From Jiangella anatolica (lineage in GTDB: Bacteria; Actinomycetota; Actinomycetes; Jiangellales; Jiangellaceae): DNA of 64,000 nt. Position 1 is the first letter of the stretch; each line of letters opens with the position of its first letter. Where the stretch lies: NCBI RefSeq assembly GCF_003236295.1, contig NZ_POTW01000008.1, forward strand, positions 1-64,000, in the 5' to 3' direction. Under the pieces are notes generated by a model. That model was not told the DNA's origin and did not search any database. It saw nothing but the letters and a program-made list of their open reading frames with translations. The translations under genes and the position numbers were made by a program. This document shows positions 42,938-54,742 of the stretch, piece after piece.

Positions 42938-44493
42938 GCGAGGCACGTACGCCGATCCGGCGCGCGCTCATCAGCGTCTACGACAAGACGGGGCTGGAGG
43001 AGCTGGCCCAGGGCCTGCACGCGGCCGGTGTCGCCATCGTCTCGACGGGGTCGACGGCGGCCCGCATCGCGGCCGCGGGCGTGCCGGTGACCGCGGTCGA
43101 GGAGCTCACCGGGTTCCCCGAGTGCCTCGACGGCCGGGTGAAGACGCTGCACCCGAACGTGCACGCGGGCCTGCTCGCCGACGTCCGCCACGAGAGCCAC
43201 CGCACCCAGCTCGACGAGCTCGGCATCGAGCCGTTCCAGCTGCTGGTCAGCAACCTGTACCCGTTCGCCGACACGGTCGCGTCCGGCGCCGGGCCGGACG
43301 ACGTGATCGAGCAGATCGACATCGGCGGTCCGTCGATGGTCCGCGGCGCGGCGAAGAACCACGCCAACGTCGCCGTCGTCGTCGACCCGGCCCGTTACGG
43401 CGAGGTACTGGCCGCCGTCGAGGCCGGCGGGTTCACGCTGGGCGAGCGGCAGCGGCTGGCGCTGCAGGCGTTCACCCACACCGCCACCTACGACGTGCAC
43501 GTCGCGTCCTGGCTGGGCAGCGTCGTCGCGCCGCCGGCCGACGGCACCGTGTTCCCGGAGTGGGTCGGCGGCGCCTGGGACCGCAGCGCCGTCCTGCGCT
43601 ACGGCGAGAACCCGCACCAGGCCGCGGCGCTGTACCGCGGCTTCGGCGACCCTGGGCTGGCCGGCGCGGAGCAGCTGCACGGCAAGGAGATGTCGTACAA
43701 CAACTACGTCGACGCCGACGCCGCGTGGCGCTCGGCGCACGACTTCGCCGAGCCGGCCGTCGCGATCATCAAGCACGCCAACCCGTGCGGGATCGCCGTC
43801 GGCGCCGACATCGCCGAGGCGCACCGCAAGGCGCACGCCACCGACCCGGTGTCGGCGTACGGCGGGGTCATCGCGGCCAACCGGCCGGTCACGGCCGCGG
43901 CGGCGGAGCTGATCTCGACCATCTTCACCGAGGTCGTCGTCGCGCCGGACTTCGAGCCCGGCGCGCTGGACCTGCTGACGCAGAAGAAGAACGTGCGGCT
44001 GCTGCGCGTCGCCGGCGACGGCGCCCGCCCGGTCGAGACGCGCGCCATCTCCGGCGGCCTGCTCATGCAGCAGGTGGACCGCGTCGACGCGCCCGGCGAC
44101 GACCCCGCGACCTGGACGCTGGCCGCCGGCGACCCCGTCGACGGGGCGACGCTGGCCGACCTCGTGTTCGCCTGGCGGGCGGTACGGTCGGTGAAGAGCA
44201 ACGCGATCCTGCTGGCCAGCGGCGGCGCCGCCGTCGGCGTCGGCATGGGCCAGGTGAACCGCGTCGACTCCGCGCGACTGGCGGTGAGCCGTGCCGCCGA
44301 GCGCGCCGCCGGCTCCGTCGCCGCCTCCGACGCGTTCTTCCCGTTCGCCGACGGCCTGCAGGTGCTGACGGAGGCCGGCGTGCGCGCCGTCGTCCAGCCC
44401 GGCGGCTCGGTGCGCGACGAGGAGGTCGTGGCGGCGGCCCGCGAGGCCGGTGTGACCATGTACTTCACCGGGACCCGGCACTTCTTCCACTGA
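42934..44493 (+). CDS. purH: Bifunctional AICAR transformylase/IMP cyclohydrolase
   Basis: A 519-residue two-domain enzyme for the last two steps of IMP synthesis. The N-terminal cyclohydrolase (MGS-like) domain shows [33 protein letters not shown] and [12 protein letters not shown]; the C-terminal transformylase has [39 protein letters not shown] and [13 protein letters not shown] 42934 overlaps purN's stop, so the two are co-translated, as in Rv0956-Rv0957. It supplies THF turnover together with folD downstream. Confidence 0.96.
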   Translation: MSEARTPIRRALISVYDKTGLEELAQGLHAAGVAIVSTGSTAARIAAAGVPVTAVEELTGFPECLDGRVKTLHPNVHAGLLADVRHESHRTQLDELGIEPFQLLVSNLYPFADTVASGAGPDDVIEQIDIGGPSMVRGAAKNHANVAVVVDPARYGEVLAAVEAGGFTLGERQRLALQAFTHTATYDVHVASWLGSVVAPPADGTVFPEWVGGAWDRSAVLRYGENPHQAAALYRGFGDPGLAGAEQLHGKEMSYNNYVDADAAWRSAHDFAEPAVAIIKHANPCGIAVGADIAEAHRKAHATDPVSAYGGVIAANRPVTAAAAELISTIFTEVVVAPDFEPGALDLLTQKKNVRLLRVAGDGARPVETRAISGGLLMQQVDRVDAPGDDPATWTLAAGDPVDGATLADLVFAWRAVRSVKSNAILLASGGAAVGVGMGQVNRVDSARLAVSRAAERAAGSVAASDAFFPFADGLQVLTEAGVRAVVQPGGSVRDEEVVAAAREAGVTMYFTGTRHFFH

Positions 44494-44789
44494 CGGCCGG
44501 CGCACGTTCGCCGCGTCGCGTTGGCCGTGATGCGTGGCGTTGGCCGTTGTGCTGCAGTGGCCGTCCCCCTGCTGCCGGCCAAGACCAAAGCCACATCGAA
44601 CCGGCCCGACAGGCCGATGCCACAAGCCGGACGCCGGAGTGTCGCCGTCTCACTGACCGCAGCCCGTCGCGACGGGGCCGAACGCCCGAGCGTCGCTGAG
44701 CGGACCCCGTCGCCACACCGACACGGCCCGTCGCCGGGCACGTGGGAAGCCGTGATGATCAGGCGCGTCGGCGAGGTAGGGTGACGACC
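44494..44789. repeat. Gene-free region C with short repeats
   Basis: No convincing gene in 296 bp. GCGTTGGCCGT occurs twice in tandem (44518-44528, 44537-44547). GGCCGTCCCCCTGCTGCC at 44559-44576 is identical to 22415-22432 of region B, and is followed by GGCCAAGACC resembling B's second arm, so both gaps carry copies of one dispersed element. CCCGTCGCGACGGG (44663-44676) is a perfect 14-bp palindrome. TAGGGT (44777-44782) is the -10-like box of the DUF5302 gene. Confidence 0.7.
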
Positions 44790-44963
44790 ATGGCAGCCAA
44801 GAAGTCCGGCGGCAACGACGATCTCAAGGCCAAGATGCGCGAGGCCCTGGAGCGGAAGAAGTCCGCCGACCACGACCACCCTGACGACCACGCGTCCGGC
44901 ACCGGCCCGTCGCACGAGGACGGGGCGAAGACCCAGCGGATGTTCCGCCGCAAGAGCGGCTGA
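44790..44963 (+). CDS. DUF5302 small protein
   Basis: A 57-residue hydrophilic protein: a helical start ([17 protein letters not shown]), a His/Asp-rich middle ([18 protein letters not shown]), and the conserved C-terminus [11 protein letters not shown] that marks DUF5302 in actinobacteria. Function unknown. TAGGGT ends 7 nt before ATG 44790, so it is likely leaderless; a GTG at 44781 overlaps that box. It stands alone between purH and folD. Confidence 0.85.
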   Translation: MAAKKSGGNDDLKAKMREALERKKSADHDHPDDHASGTGPSHEDGAKTQRMFRRKSG

Positions 44964-45006
44964 GCACCCGTCGGCGGCCGCGGCGGTCCATGCGAGAATC
45001 AGATAC

Positions 45007-45876
45007 GTGAGCGCAAAGATTCTCGACGGCAAGAACACCGCGGCCGCCATCCGCTCCGAGCTCACCGCCCGGGTCAAGGCCCTGGGCGAACGGGGCGTGA
45101 TCCCCGGGCTGGGCACCGTCCTGGTCGGTGACGACCCGGGCAGCCACGCCTACGTCGCGGGCAAGCACCGCGACTGCGCCGAGGTCGGCATCGAGTCGCT
45201 CCAGGTGGAGCTGCCCGCCACGGCCACCCAGGCCGAGGTCGAGGCGGCCGTCGCGCAGTTGAACGACGACCCCGCCTGTCACGGCTTCATCGTCCAGCTG
45301 CCGCTGCCGAAGGGCCTGGACGAGGAGCGCGTGCTGTCGGCCATCGACCCGGCCAAGGACGCCGACGGCCTGCACCCGCAGAACCTCGGCAAGCTGGTGC
45401 TGATGCAGCCGGCGCCGCTGCCGTGCACGCCGCGCGGCTGCCTGGAGCTGCTGCGCCGCTACGACGTCCCGATCGACGGCGCCGAGGTGGTCGTCGTCGG
45501 GCGTGGTGTCACCGCCGGCCGGCCGATGGGACTGCTGTTCACTCGGCGCAGCGAGAACGCCACCGTCACCGTCTGCCACACCGGCACCCGCGACCTCGCC
45601 GGCACCGTGCGGCGGGCCGACATCGTCATCGCCGCGGCCGGTGTGCCGGGGCTGATCACCGCCGACATGATCAAGCCGGGCGCGGCCGTCCTCGACGTCG
45701 GCATCACCCGCGTCGTCGGCCCGGACGGCAAGGGCCGCTACACCGGAGACCTCGCGCCCGAGGTGCGCGAGGTCGCCGGGCACCTCGCACCGATGCCCGG
45801 CGGCATCGGCCCCATGACTCGTGCAATGCTGTTGGCCAACGTCGTGGAGGCGGCCGAGTCCGCCGTCCGCCCGTAG
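45007..45876 (+). CDS. folD: Bifunctional methylene-THF dehydrogenase/methenyl-THF cyclohydrolase
   Basis: A 289-residue NADP-dependent enzyme supplying 10-formyl-THF for purine synthesis. Motifs: [30 protein letters not shown] (substrate lysine in the YVxxK region), [29 protein letters not shown], and the Rossmann [17 protein letters not shown]; the C-terminus has [21 protein letters not shown] (44994-44999) ends 7 nt before the GTG, suggesting leaderless transcription. It lies next to purH and, further on, the DUF3017 gene with which it is often paired. Confidence 0.95.
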   Translation: MSAKILDGKNTAAAIRSELTARVKALGERGVIPGLGTVLVGDDPGSHAYVAGKHRDCAEVGIESLQVELPATATQAEVEAAVAQLNDDPACHGFIVQLPLPKGLDEERVLSAIDPAKDADGLHPQNLGKLVLMQPAPLPCTPRGCLELLRRYDVPIDGAEVVVVGRGVTAGRPMGLLFTRRSENATVTVCHTGTRDLAGTVRRADIVIAAAGVPGLITADMIKPGAAVLDVGITRVVGPDGKGRYTGDLAPEVREVAGHLAPMPGGIGPMTRAMLLANVVEAAESAVRP

Positions 45877-45951
45877 GCCGGACCCACGCCCGGCGAGCGG
45901 ATCGGCGGCCTCGAGGCCGGTTCGTTCTTCCCCCTGAGGAGGACTCATTTC

Positions 45952-48448
<2,497 letters not shown>

Positions 48449-48460
48449 GCCCGTCTGTTA

Positions 48461-48474
48461 TCTTGACGTCGAGA
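48461..48474. promoter_or_regulatory. Palindromic motif upstream of icd
   Basis: TCTTGACGTCGAGA matches its own reverse complement at 12 of 14 positions and is centred on GACGTC, in the 54-bp mdh-icd gap, 35 bp before the icd ATG. Its first part (TTGACG) could also serve as a -35 element, but no clear -10 follows. It is a candidate operator for an unnamed local regulator of icd. Confidence 0.45.
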
Positions 48475-48502
48475 CAAACATTCTCTTTCTGGAGTTGCTG
48501 AC

Positions 48503-49720
48503 ATGGCGAAGATCAAGGTAGCCGGGCCGGTCGTCGAGCTCGACGGCGACGAGATGACACGGATCATCTGGGCGTTCATCAAGGACCGCCTGATCCACCC
48601 GTACCTCGACATCGACCTGCGCTACTACGACCTCGGCATCGAGCACCGCGACGCCACCGACGACCAGGTCACCATCGACGCCGCCAACGCCATCAAGGAG
48701 CACGGCGTCGGCGTCAAGTGCGCCACGATCACGCCGGACGAGGCGCGGGTCGAGGAGTTCGGTCTGAAGAAGATGTGGGTCTCGCCCAACGGCACGATCC
48801 GCAACATCCTCGGCGGCGTCGTGTTCCGCGAGCCGATCATCATCTCCAACATCCCGCGGCTGGTGCCGGGCTGGACCAAGCCGATCATCATCGGCCGTCA
48901 CGCCCACGGCGACCAGTACAAGGCCACCAACTTCAAGGTGCCCGGCGCCGGCGAGCTGACCATCACGTTCACCCCGGCCGACGGCTCCGAGCCGATCCAG
49001 CACGTGGTCGCCAACTACGGCGACGACGGTGGCGTGGCGATGGGCATGTACAACTTCAACAAGTCCATCGAGGACTTCGCCCGCGCCTCGTTCTCGTACG
49101 GCCTGCAGCGCAACTACCCGGTCTACATGTCGACGAAGAACACCATCCTCAAGGCCTACGACGGCGCCTTCAAGGACATCTTCGCCGACGTCTTCGAGCG
49201 CGAGTTCAAGGCCGACTTCGAGAATGCCGGGCTCACCTACGAGCACCGGCTCATCGACGACATGGTCGCGGCCGCGATGAAGTGGGAGGGCGGCTACGTC
49301 TGGGCCTGCAAGAACTACGACGGCGACGTCCAGTCCGACACCGTCGCGCAGGGCTTCGGCTCACTCGGCCTGATGACGTCGGTGCTGATGACGCCGGACG
49401 GCAAGACCGTCGAGGCCGAGGCCGCGCACGGCACCGTCACCCGGCACTACCGCCAGCACCAGGCCGGCAAGCCGACCTCCACCAACCCGATCGCCTCGAT
49501 CTTCGCGTGGACCGGCGGCCTCAAGCACCGCGGCAAGCTCGACAACACCCCCGAGGTCACCGGCTTCGCCGAGACCCTCGAGGACGTCATCGTGAAGACC
49601 GTCGAGGCCGGCGTCATGACGAAGGACCTCGCGCTGCTGGTCGGACCGGACCAGGAGTGGCAGACCACCGAGGACTTCCTCGCCGCGCTGGACGAGAACC
49701 TGGCCAAGCGGCTGGTCTGA
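48503..49720 (+). CDS. icd: NADP-dependent isocitrate dehydrogenase (dimeric, eukaryote-like type)
   Basis: A 405-residue enzyme converting isocitrate to 2-oxoglutarate. The N-terminus [68 protein letters not shown] and [31 protein letters not shown] are hallmarks of the type II homodimeric IDH shared with eukaryotes and mycobacterial Icd1. The coenzyme site ([15 protein letters not shown]) fits NADP. TGGAG precedes the ATG. It completes a citrate synthase-mdh-icd stretch. Confidence 0.96.
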   Translation: MAKIKVAGPVVELDGDEMTRIIWAFIKDRLIHPYLDIDLRYYDLGIEHRDATDDQVTIDAANAIKEHGVGVKCATITPDEARVEEFGLKKMWVSPNGTIRNILGGVVFREPIIISNIPRLVPGWTKPIIIGRHAHGDQYKATNFKVPGAGELTITFTPADGSEPIQHVVANYGDDGGVAMGMYNFNKSIEDFARASFSYGLQRNYPVYMSTKNTILKAYDGAFKDIFADVFEREFKADFENAGLTYEHRLIDDMVAAAMKWEGGYVWACKNYDGDVQSDTVAQGFGSLGLMTSVLMTPDGKTVEAEAAHGTVTRHYRQHQAGKPTSTNPIASIFAWTGGLKHRGKLDNTPEVTGFAETLEDVIVKTVEAGVMTKDLALLVGPDQEWQTTEDFLAALDENLAKRLV

Positions 49721-49733
49721 GCCGGTTTTCTCT

Positions 49734-50396
49734 GTGGACGAGGACGGGTTCCGGGCGCTGGCGCGCTCGTCGCCCTGGCGGTGGCGATCGGTCGAGCTGA
49801 CCCGCACGCTCGTGGGTCACTCGATCGTCGCCGAGCAGGCGGTCCGGGCCTGGATCGACCGGCCCGGCCGCATGCGCGTCGTCGACCACGAGGGCGTCGA
49901 GCACCTGGTGGACGAGACGCCGCAGCTGCCGGCGGACATCGCCTTGCCGCTGGACCCCGGTGCTCCGGCGCCGGTGCTGCGGGCCGACGGCCTGGTCGCC
50001 GAGCGCCCGTCCACGGTCCACGTCTTCTACGACGACCCGATGTACGAGAACTACCTGTGGGTCGCGATGCTCGACCCCGTCGAGCTGTCCGGCGGGGTCG
50101 ACGTGCTGATGGTGCGCGACGGGGTGCGCGCCGGCCGCCCGACGGTGGAGGCGACGGTCCGGCCGACGTCGTCGTACGACCCGCGCTGCACCTGCTGCGC
50201 GATGCTGTTCGGCGAGGTCGCGGCCGGGCTGCTGCGTGACGAGGGCGGCCCGCAGCCGGACGAGCGCGCCTACGCCGACTCCTTCGACGTCGCACTCGAC
50301 GTCGAGACCGGGATCTGCGTGCGGCTGCGCGAGCTCGGCGGCGACAACGACGGCGCCGGCTTCGACGTCACGATCGCCGCCGTCACGCCGGCCTGA
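49734..50396 (+). CDS. Hypothetical protein with a CTCC motif
   Basis: I do not recognise the family. The 220-residue soluble protein begins MDEDGFRALARSSPWRWRSVELT and contains WIDRPGRMRVVDHEGVEH, VFYDDPMYENYLWVAMLDPVEL, and a conserved-looking DPRCTCCAMLFGEVAAGLL segment whose three cysteines could bind metal or form a redox site. No signal peptide or membrane helix. It begins 14 bp after icd on the same strand with no clear ribosome binding site, so the GTG is a best guess. Confidence 0.6.
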   Translation: MDEDGFRALARSSPWRWRSVELTRTLVGHSIVAEQAVRAWIDRPGRMRVVDHEGVEHLVDETPQLPADIALPLDPGAPAPVLRADGLVAERPSTVHVFYDDPMYENYLWVAMLDPVELSGGVDVLMVRDGVRAGRPTVEATVRPTSSYDPRCTCCAMLFGEVAAGLLRDEGGPQPDERAYADSFDVALDVETGICVRLRELGGDNDGAGFDVTIAAVTPA

Positions 50397-50432
50397 GGGA
50401 CGCCCGAGGGTGTGGGAAATGCCCACTGACAG

Positions 50433-50687
50433 GTGCGGCATTTTGCTGCTCGAGCGTGTGGGAGGACGATCGCGGCCAGCCGGTTGGCCCGCAGCCACTT
50501 CCTGCCCGACCAGCTCGCCCAAGCCGTCGTCGGCGCCGATCCCGATGCGGCGCTGCGCCATCTCGCCTGGCTGCGGGACGAGTTGGGCGATCGGTTCATC
50601 GGTGGTGCCGTGCTCCACACGGGTCCGCGAGCCTTCGTCGTCGATACGGACATCGTCGCGGCGCCGATCGCCGGCCTGTGGTCGTAG
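50433..50687 (+). pseudogene. Remnant of a DUF4143-type AAA ATPase
   Basis: An 84-codon open stretch whose last ~45 residues (ALRHLAWLRDELGDRFIGGAVLHTGPRAFVVDTDIVAAPIAGLW) match the extreme C-terminus of DUF4143 ATP-binding proteins (pattern: LRxLRDxLGDRFxxGVVLHTG...PxxxLW). The ATPase and middle parts are absent, and the upstream ~35 codons do not resemble the family. It is most simply a decayed leftover between icd's neighbour and lacI. Confidence 0.5.
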
Positions 50688-50708
50688 CGGGCGAGAAATC
50701 GGTTTCTG

Positions 50709-51716
50709 TCAGCCGTCTCGGCGTGAGCTGGCCCGCACCTGCAGTGCGGTCGGCAGGACGACACGGGTGGGCTCGGCGTCCGGGCTGGTCAGGCGCTTCG
50801 CGAGCAGCTGGGCCGCCCGCCGGCCGACCTCGTAGGTGGGCTGGGCGACGGTGGTCAGGGTGGGCCGGATGAGGTCGGCCCAGGGGATCGCGTCGAAGCC
50901 GACGATCGCGACCTCGGACGGGACCGCGATGCCGCGCTGCACCAGGCACTCCATCGCGCCGATGGTCATCAGGTTGTTCGCCGCGAACACGGCGTCCGGC
51001 GGCGCGTCGGCGTTGTCGTCCAGCAGCGACGCCATCGCCTCGTAGCCGCCGCGCTCGCGGAAGTCGGCGTGGCGGATCAGCGCCGGGTCGACCGGCCGGC
51101 CGGCCGCGCGCAGCGCCTTGCCGTAGCCGTCCAGCCGCTGCGTGGCGGTGCTCAGCCAGCGCGGCCCGCCGATGCAGGCGATGCGGCGAAACCCCTGCTC
51201 GACCAGGTGAGCGGTGCCGAGCTCGGCGCCGTGCTCGTTGTCGACGAGAACGGTGTCGGTGCTCTGCCCGGACAGCTCGCGGTCGATGACGACCACGGGG
51301 CAGTCGGCCCGCAGCAGCAGCTCGACGTCGTCGACGCGGTTCGAGGACGGGGAGATGATCACGCCGGCCATCCGCTCGGCCAGCGCCGCGGCGATGTAGT
51401 TGGACTCCTTCTCCGGGTTCTCGTCGCTGTTGCAGAGCACGACGGAGTACCCGGCCGAGAGCGCGACGTCCTCGATGCCGCGGACCATCGAGGTGAAGAA
51501 CGGGTTCTCGACGTCGGAGACGATCACCGCCCACAGCGTGGTCTGGCTGGTCCGCAGGTTGCGGGCCACGGCGTTGCGCCGGTAGCCGAGCTGCTCGACG
51601 GCGTCGGTGACCCGCTCGGCCAGCGCCGGGTCGACCCGCACGTGGCCGTTGAGCACGCGCGACACGGTGGCGGCCGACACCCCGGCCTGCCGGGCGACGT
51701 CGTAGATCGTGACCAC
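50709..51716 (-). CDS. LacI-family transcriptional repressor
   Basis: A 335-residue sugar-responsive repressor. The HTH (residues 3-25) reads TIYDVARQAGVSAATVSRVLNG, followed by the hinge and the periplasmic-binding-like effector domain with AVIVSDVENPFFTSMVRGIEDVA, GVIISPSSN, VVVIDREL, IACIGGP and AIVGFDAIPWADLIRPTLTTVAQP. It is divergent from the isomerase gene across 110 bp that contain a promoter with a matching palindrome at the start point, so it most likely represses the isomerase/kinase operon until a sugar binds. Confidence 0.93.
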   Translation of the reverse strand: MVTIYDVARQAGVSAATVSRVLNGHVRVDPALAERVTDAVEQLGYRRNAVARNLRTSQTTLWAVIVSDVENPFFTSMVRGIEDVALSAGYSVVLCNSDENPEKESNYIAAALAERMAGVIISPSSNRVDDVELLLRADCPVVVIDRELSGQSTDTVLVDNEHGAELGTAHLVEQGFRRIACIGGPRWLSTATQRLDGYGKALRAAGRPVDPALIRHADFRERGGYEAMASLLDDNADAPPDAVFAANNLMTIGAMECLVQRGIAVPSEVAIVGFDAIPWADLIRPTLTTVAQPTYEVGRRAAQLLAKRLTSPDAEPTRVVLPTALQVRASSRRDG

Positions 51717-51758
51717 CGCACCCCTTCCGTCCGTCGCCGGCCGCCGGCACCCGTGCCG

Positions 51759-51806
51759 TTGACATCCGCTCCGCCGTCATCCTAGCGTGTCTGTGCAATC
51801 GATTTC
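51759..51806 (+). promoter_or_regulatory. Promoter and LacI-type operator of the sugar isomerase/kinase operon
   Basis: A perfect -35 TTGACA (51759-51764) and -10 TAGCGT (51783-51788) are 18 nt apart. AATCGATT, a palindrome with the central CG usual for LacI-family operators, lies at 51797-51804, just at the predicted start of transcription. The gene start is at 51827 with GAGGGG before it. Repression by the divergent LacI protein is inferred. Confidence 0.7.
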
Positions 51807-51826
51807 TCGACCTCGAGGGGTGCACC

Positions 51827-53236
51827 GTGGCACGTATCGGCCTGCTGACGATCTCCGACGGACGCGACTTCGTGCACCGCGACATCGCGGACTGGGCGCG
51901 ATCGTCGGAGGACGCGATCACCGCCGCGCTGGAGGGCGCCGGCCACGAGGTGGTCCGGGCGCCGGAGCTGGTGTGGACGAACGAGCTGGCGTCCAGCCAG
52001 GCCCGGCTGGTGGCCGAGGCGCGGCCGGACCTGACCATCTTCAACTACTCGGTGTGGGCGTTCCCGCACTTCTCGATGCTGGCGGCCGACGCGACGCCGG
52101 GGCCGCTGGTGCTGCTGTCGAACATCGACCCGGTGCAGCCGGGCATGGTCGGCATGCTGGCCGCCGGCGGTGCGCTGGACCAGATCGGCCGGGTGCACGG
52201 CCGGGTCTGGGGCGACGTCGCGGACCCGGAGACGCTGGGCCGGCTGCTCGTGCACGTCCGGGCGGCGCAGGCGGTCGGCGGGCTGCGGGGGAGCACGTTC
52301 GGCCGGTTCGGCGGCCGCCCGATGGGCATGTACACCGCGGTCGCCAACACCGACCAGTGGCTGTCGACGTTCGGCGTCGACGTCGAGGAGATCGACCAGT
52401 GGGAGATCGTCCGTCGCTCCGAGCTGGTGTCGCCCGCCCGGGCCAAGGAGGGCCGGGAGTGGCTGGAGAAGCACGCCAACGTCCACTACGACGGCAAGCA
52501 GCTCACCCCGGAGCTGCTGGAGCGGCAGATCCGCTCGTACCACGCGGTGCGTGAGCTGATCGACGAGTGGAACCTCGACTTCTCCGGCATCAAGGGCCAG
52601 CCGGAGCTGACGACGCACTTCACCACGATGGACATCACCGAGGCGTTCCTCAACGACCCGTACGACTGGGAGGGCCCGAAGCCGACCCACGTCACCGCGA
52701 CGGAGTCGGACATGGACGCCGCGCTGACGATGCAGATCCTCAAGCTGATCTCCGGCGACCCGGTGCTCTTCGCCGACGTGCGGCACTACCACGCCGACCG
52801 CGACATCTGGGATCTCGCCAACTCCGGCCAGCACGCCACCTGGTACGCCGCCCGCAGCGACGACCCGGCCGAGAACCTGCGCCGCGTCCACCTCTACCCG
52901 GAGGTGTTCTTCTTCCCGGCCGGCGGCGCGTCCGTACACCACATCGCCGCGCCCGGCGAGATGACCCTGGCCAGGCTCACCCGGCACAGCGGCCACTACC
53001 GCATGCAGGTGGTACGCGGCGCCTTCGAGGACTACGGCGACGAGGTCAACGAGCAGCTCGCGCGGCAGTCGACGTTCGAGTGGCCGCACGCGTTCACCCG
53101 CATGGACGTCCCGGCCGCCGAGTTCCTGTCCCGGTTCGGCGCCAACCATATCCACGCGGTGCCGGGCGACTACCTGGCCGAGCTGGAGCAGGTCTGCCGG
53201 CTGCTGGCCGTCGACTACCAGCGGCTGGGCGGCTGA
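51827..53236 (+). CDS. L-fucose/L-arabinose isomerase-family protein
   Basis: A 469-residue sugar isomerase-like enzyme. ARIGLLTISDGRDFVHRDI starts the N-terminal domain; GSTFGRFGGRPMGMYTAVAN, LDFSGIKGQPELTTHFTTMDITEAFLND (the glutamate/aspartate metal region) and HHIAAPGEMTLARLTRHSG follow the L-fucose isomerase C-terminal pattern. These enzymes turn an aldose into a ketose with Mn2+. The exact sugar is unknown; with the downstream FGGY kinase it forms an isomerase-kinase pair feeding a pentose or 6-deoxyhexose phosphate into central metabolism. LacI-controlled. Confidence 0.8.
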   Translation: MARIGLLTISDGRDFVHRDIADWARSSEDAITAALEGAGHEVVRAPELVWTNELASSQARLVAEARPDLTIFNYSVWAFPHFSMLAADATPGPLVLLSNIDPVQPGMVGMLAAGGALDQIGRVHGRVWGDVADPETLGRLLVHVRAAQAVGGLRGSTFGRFGGRPMGMYTAVANTDQWLSTFGVDVEEIDQWEIVRRSELVSPARAKEGREWLEKHANVHYDGKQLTPELLERQIRSYHAVRELIDEWNLDFSGIKGQPELTTHFTTMDITEAFLNDPYDWEGPKPTHVTATESDMDAALTMQILKLISGDPVLFADVRHYHADRDIWDLANSGQHATWYAARSDDPAENLRRVHLYPEVFFFPAGGASVHHIAAPGEMTLARLTRHSGHYRMQVVRGAFEDYGDEVNEQLARQSTFEWPHAFTRMDVPAAEFLSRFGANHIHAVPGDYLAELEQVCRLLAVDYQRLGG

Positions 53237-53239
53237 GGC

Positions 53240-54733
53240 GTGGCCGAGTTCGTCCTCGGCATCGACATCGGCACGGCCAGCAGCAAGGCGGTCATGGCGT
53301 CGCTCGGCGGCGACGTGATCGCGGTCGAGGTGGTCGAGCACGAGACCCAGCGGCCGCGGCCGGGCTGGGTCGAGCAGGACGCCGACGCCGTCTGGTGGGC
53401 CGACGTGTGCGCGCTGAGCCGGCGCATGACGACGCGGTTCCCGGCCGCGTCGATCGGCGCGGTGTGCGTCAGCGGCATCGGGCCGACGGCGCTGGTGGCC
53501 GGTGCGGACGGGGCGCCGCTGCGGCCGGCCGTCCTGTACGGCGTCGACACCCGCGCAGTCGGGCAGGCGGCGGCGTTGTCGTCACTGCTCGGCGAGGACG
53601 AGGTGCTGGCGCGGTGCGGGTCGCGGCTGTCGTCGCAGTCGGCCGGGCCGAAGCTGGCCTGGATCCGCGAGAACGAGCCGGACGTGTGGGCCCGCACCCG
53701 CTACTTCTTCATGGCCAACGGCTACGTCGTGTACCGGCTGACCGGCGAGTACGTGCTGGACCACCACTCGGCGAACCAGGCGCAGCCGCTGTACGACCGG
53801 GTCCGCGGCGAGTGGATCCCGGAGTGGGCCGACGCCGTCGCACCCGGGCTGGCGCTGCCGTCGCTGCGCTGGCCGACGGACATCGCGGGTGAGGTGACGG
53901 CGGAGGCGGCGGCCGCGACCGGGCTGCGCGAGGGCACGCCGGTCGCCGTCGGCACCATCGACGCGTGGGCCGAGGCCGAGAGCGTCGACGTCCGGCGGCC
54001 CGGCGACGTGATGATCATGTACGGGTCGACGATGTTCTTCATCGCCGTGACGTCGTCGCCGGTGGCGCATCCGCAGCTGTGGGGCACCGTGGGCCAGCAT
54101 CCGGGCCTGCACACGCTGGCCGGCGGGATGGCCAGTTCCGGGTCGATCACCGGCTGGTTCCGCGACCTGACCGGCGGCCGGCCGTACCCCGAGCTGCTGG
54201 CCGAGGCGGCCGCCGTCCCGGCCGGGTCGGACGGGCTGCTGGCGCTGCCCTACTTCGACGGCGAGCGGACCCCGTTCGCCGACCCGGACGCCCGCGGCGT
54301 GCTGGCCGGGCTGTCGCTGCGGCACGGCGCCGGGCACGTCTACCGGGCGCTGCTCGAGGCGACCGCGTTCGGCGTGCGGCACAACCTGGCCGAGTTCGCC
54401 GCCGCCGGCGTCGAGGCCGAGCGGGTGGTCGCGGTCGGCGGCGGGACTCAGGGCGACCTGTGGACCGGCATCGTCAGCAGCGCCGCCGGGGTGACGCAGG
54501 AGGTCCCGGCGGTGACGGTCGGCGCGGCCTACGGCGACGCGAAGTTCGCCGCGGTGGCGATCGGCGCGGCCGCCCGGGACGACGCGTGGAACGGCGGCGG
54601 CGTGACGGTCGCGCCCGACCCGGCCGACGCCGCCGTGTACGACCGGCTGTTCCCGCTCTACCGCGAGCTGCACGAGCGAACGGTGGAGGTGCAGCACGTC
54701 CTCGCCCGCGGCGGTGTCGGTGGCGGCGGTTAG
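53240..54733 (+). CDS. FGGY-family carbohydrate kinase
   Basis: A 497-residue sugar kinase with the two ATPase-fold domains of the FGGY family. VLGIDIGTASSKAVMASL is the phosphate-1 loop; WVEQDADAVWW, GIGPTALVAG (substrate region), GTIDAWAEAESV, GSTMFFIAV and the FGGY-2-like LLEATAFGVRHNLAEF...VVAVGGGTQGDLW follow. Closest type appears xylulose/ribulose kinase-like. It starts 4 bp after the isomerase stop (co-transcribed). It phosphorylates the ketose made by that enzyme (inference). Confidence 0.9.
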   Translation: MAEFVLGIDIGTASSKAVMASLGGDVIAVEVVEHETQRPRPGWVEQDADAVWWADVCALSRRMTTRFPAASIGAVCVSGIGPTALVAGADGAPLRPAVLYGVDTRAVGQAAALSSLLGEDEVLARCGSRLSSQSAGPKLAWIRENEPDVWARTRYFFMANGYVVYRLTGEYVLDHHSANQAQPLYDRVRGEWIPEWADAVAPGLALPSLRWPTDIAGEVTAEAAAATGLREGTPVAVGTIDAWAEAESVDVRRPGDVMIMYGSTMFFIAVTSSPVAHPQLWGTVGQHPGLHTLAGGMASSGSITGWFRDLTGGRPYPELLAEAAAVPAGSDGLLALPYFDGERTPFADPDARGVLAGLSLRHGAGHVYRALLEATAFGVRHNLAEFAAAGVEAERVVAVGGGTQGDLWTGIVSSAAGVTQEVPAVTVGAAYGDAKFAAVAIGAAARDDAWNGGGVTVAPDPADAAVYDRLFPLYRELHERTVEVQHVLARGGVGGGG

Positions 54734-54742
54734 CCTCGGCGG

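Noticed and set aside
50695-50706. GAAATCGGTTTC as a second LacI operator
   Set aside because: It is only 10/12 symmetrical, lies at the 3' end of lacI and has no promoter beside it; kept only as a remark.
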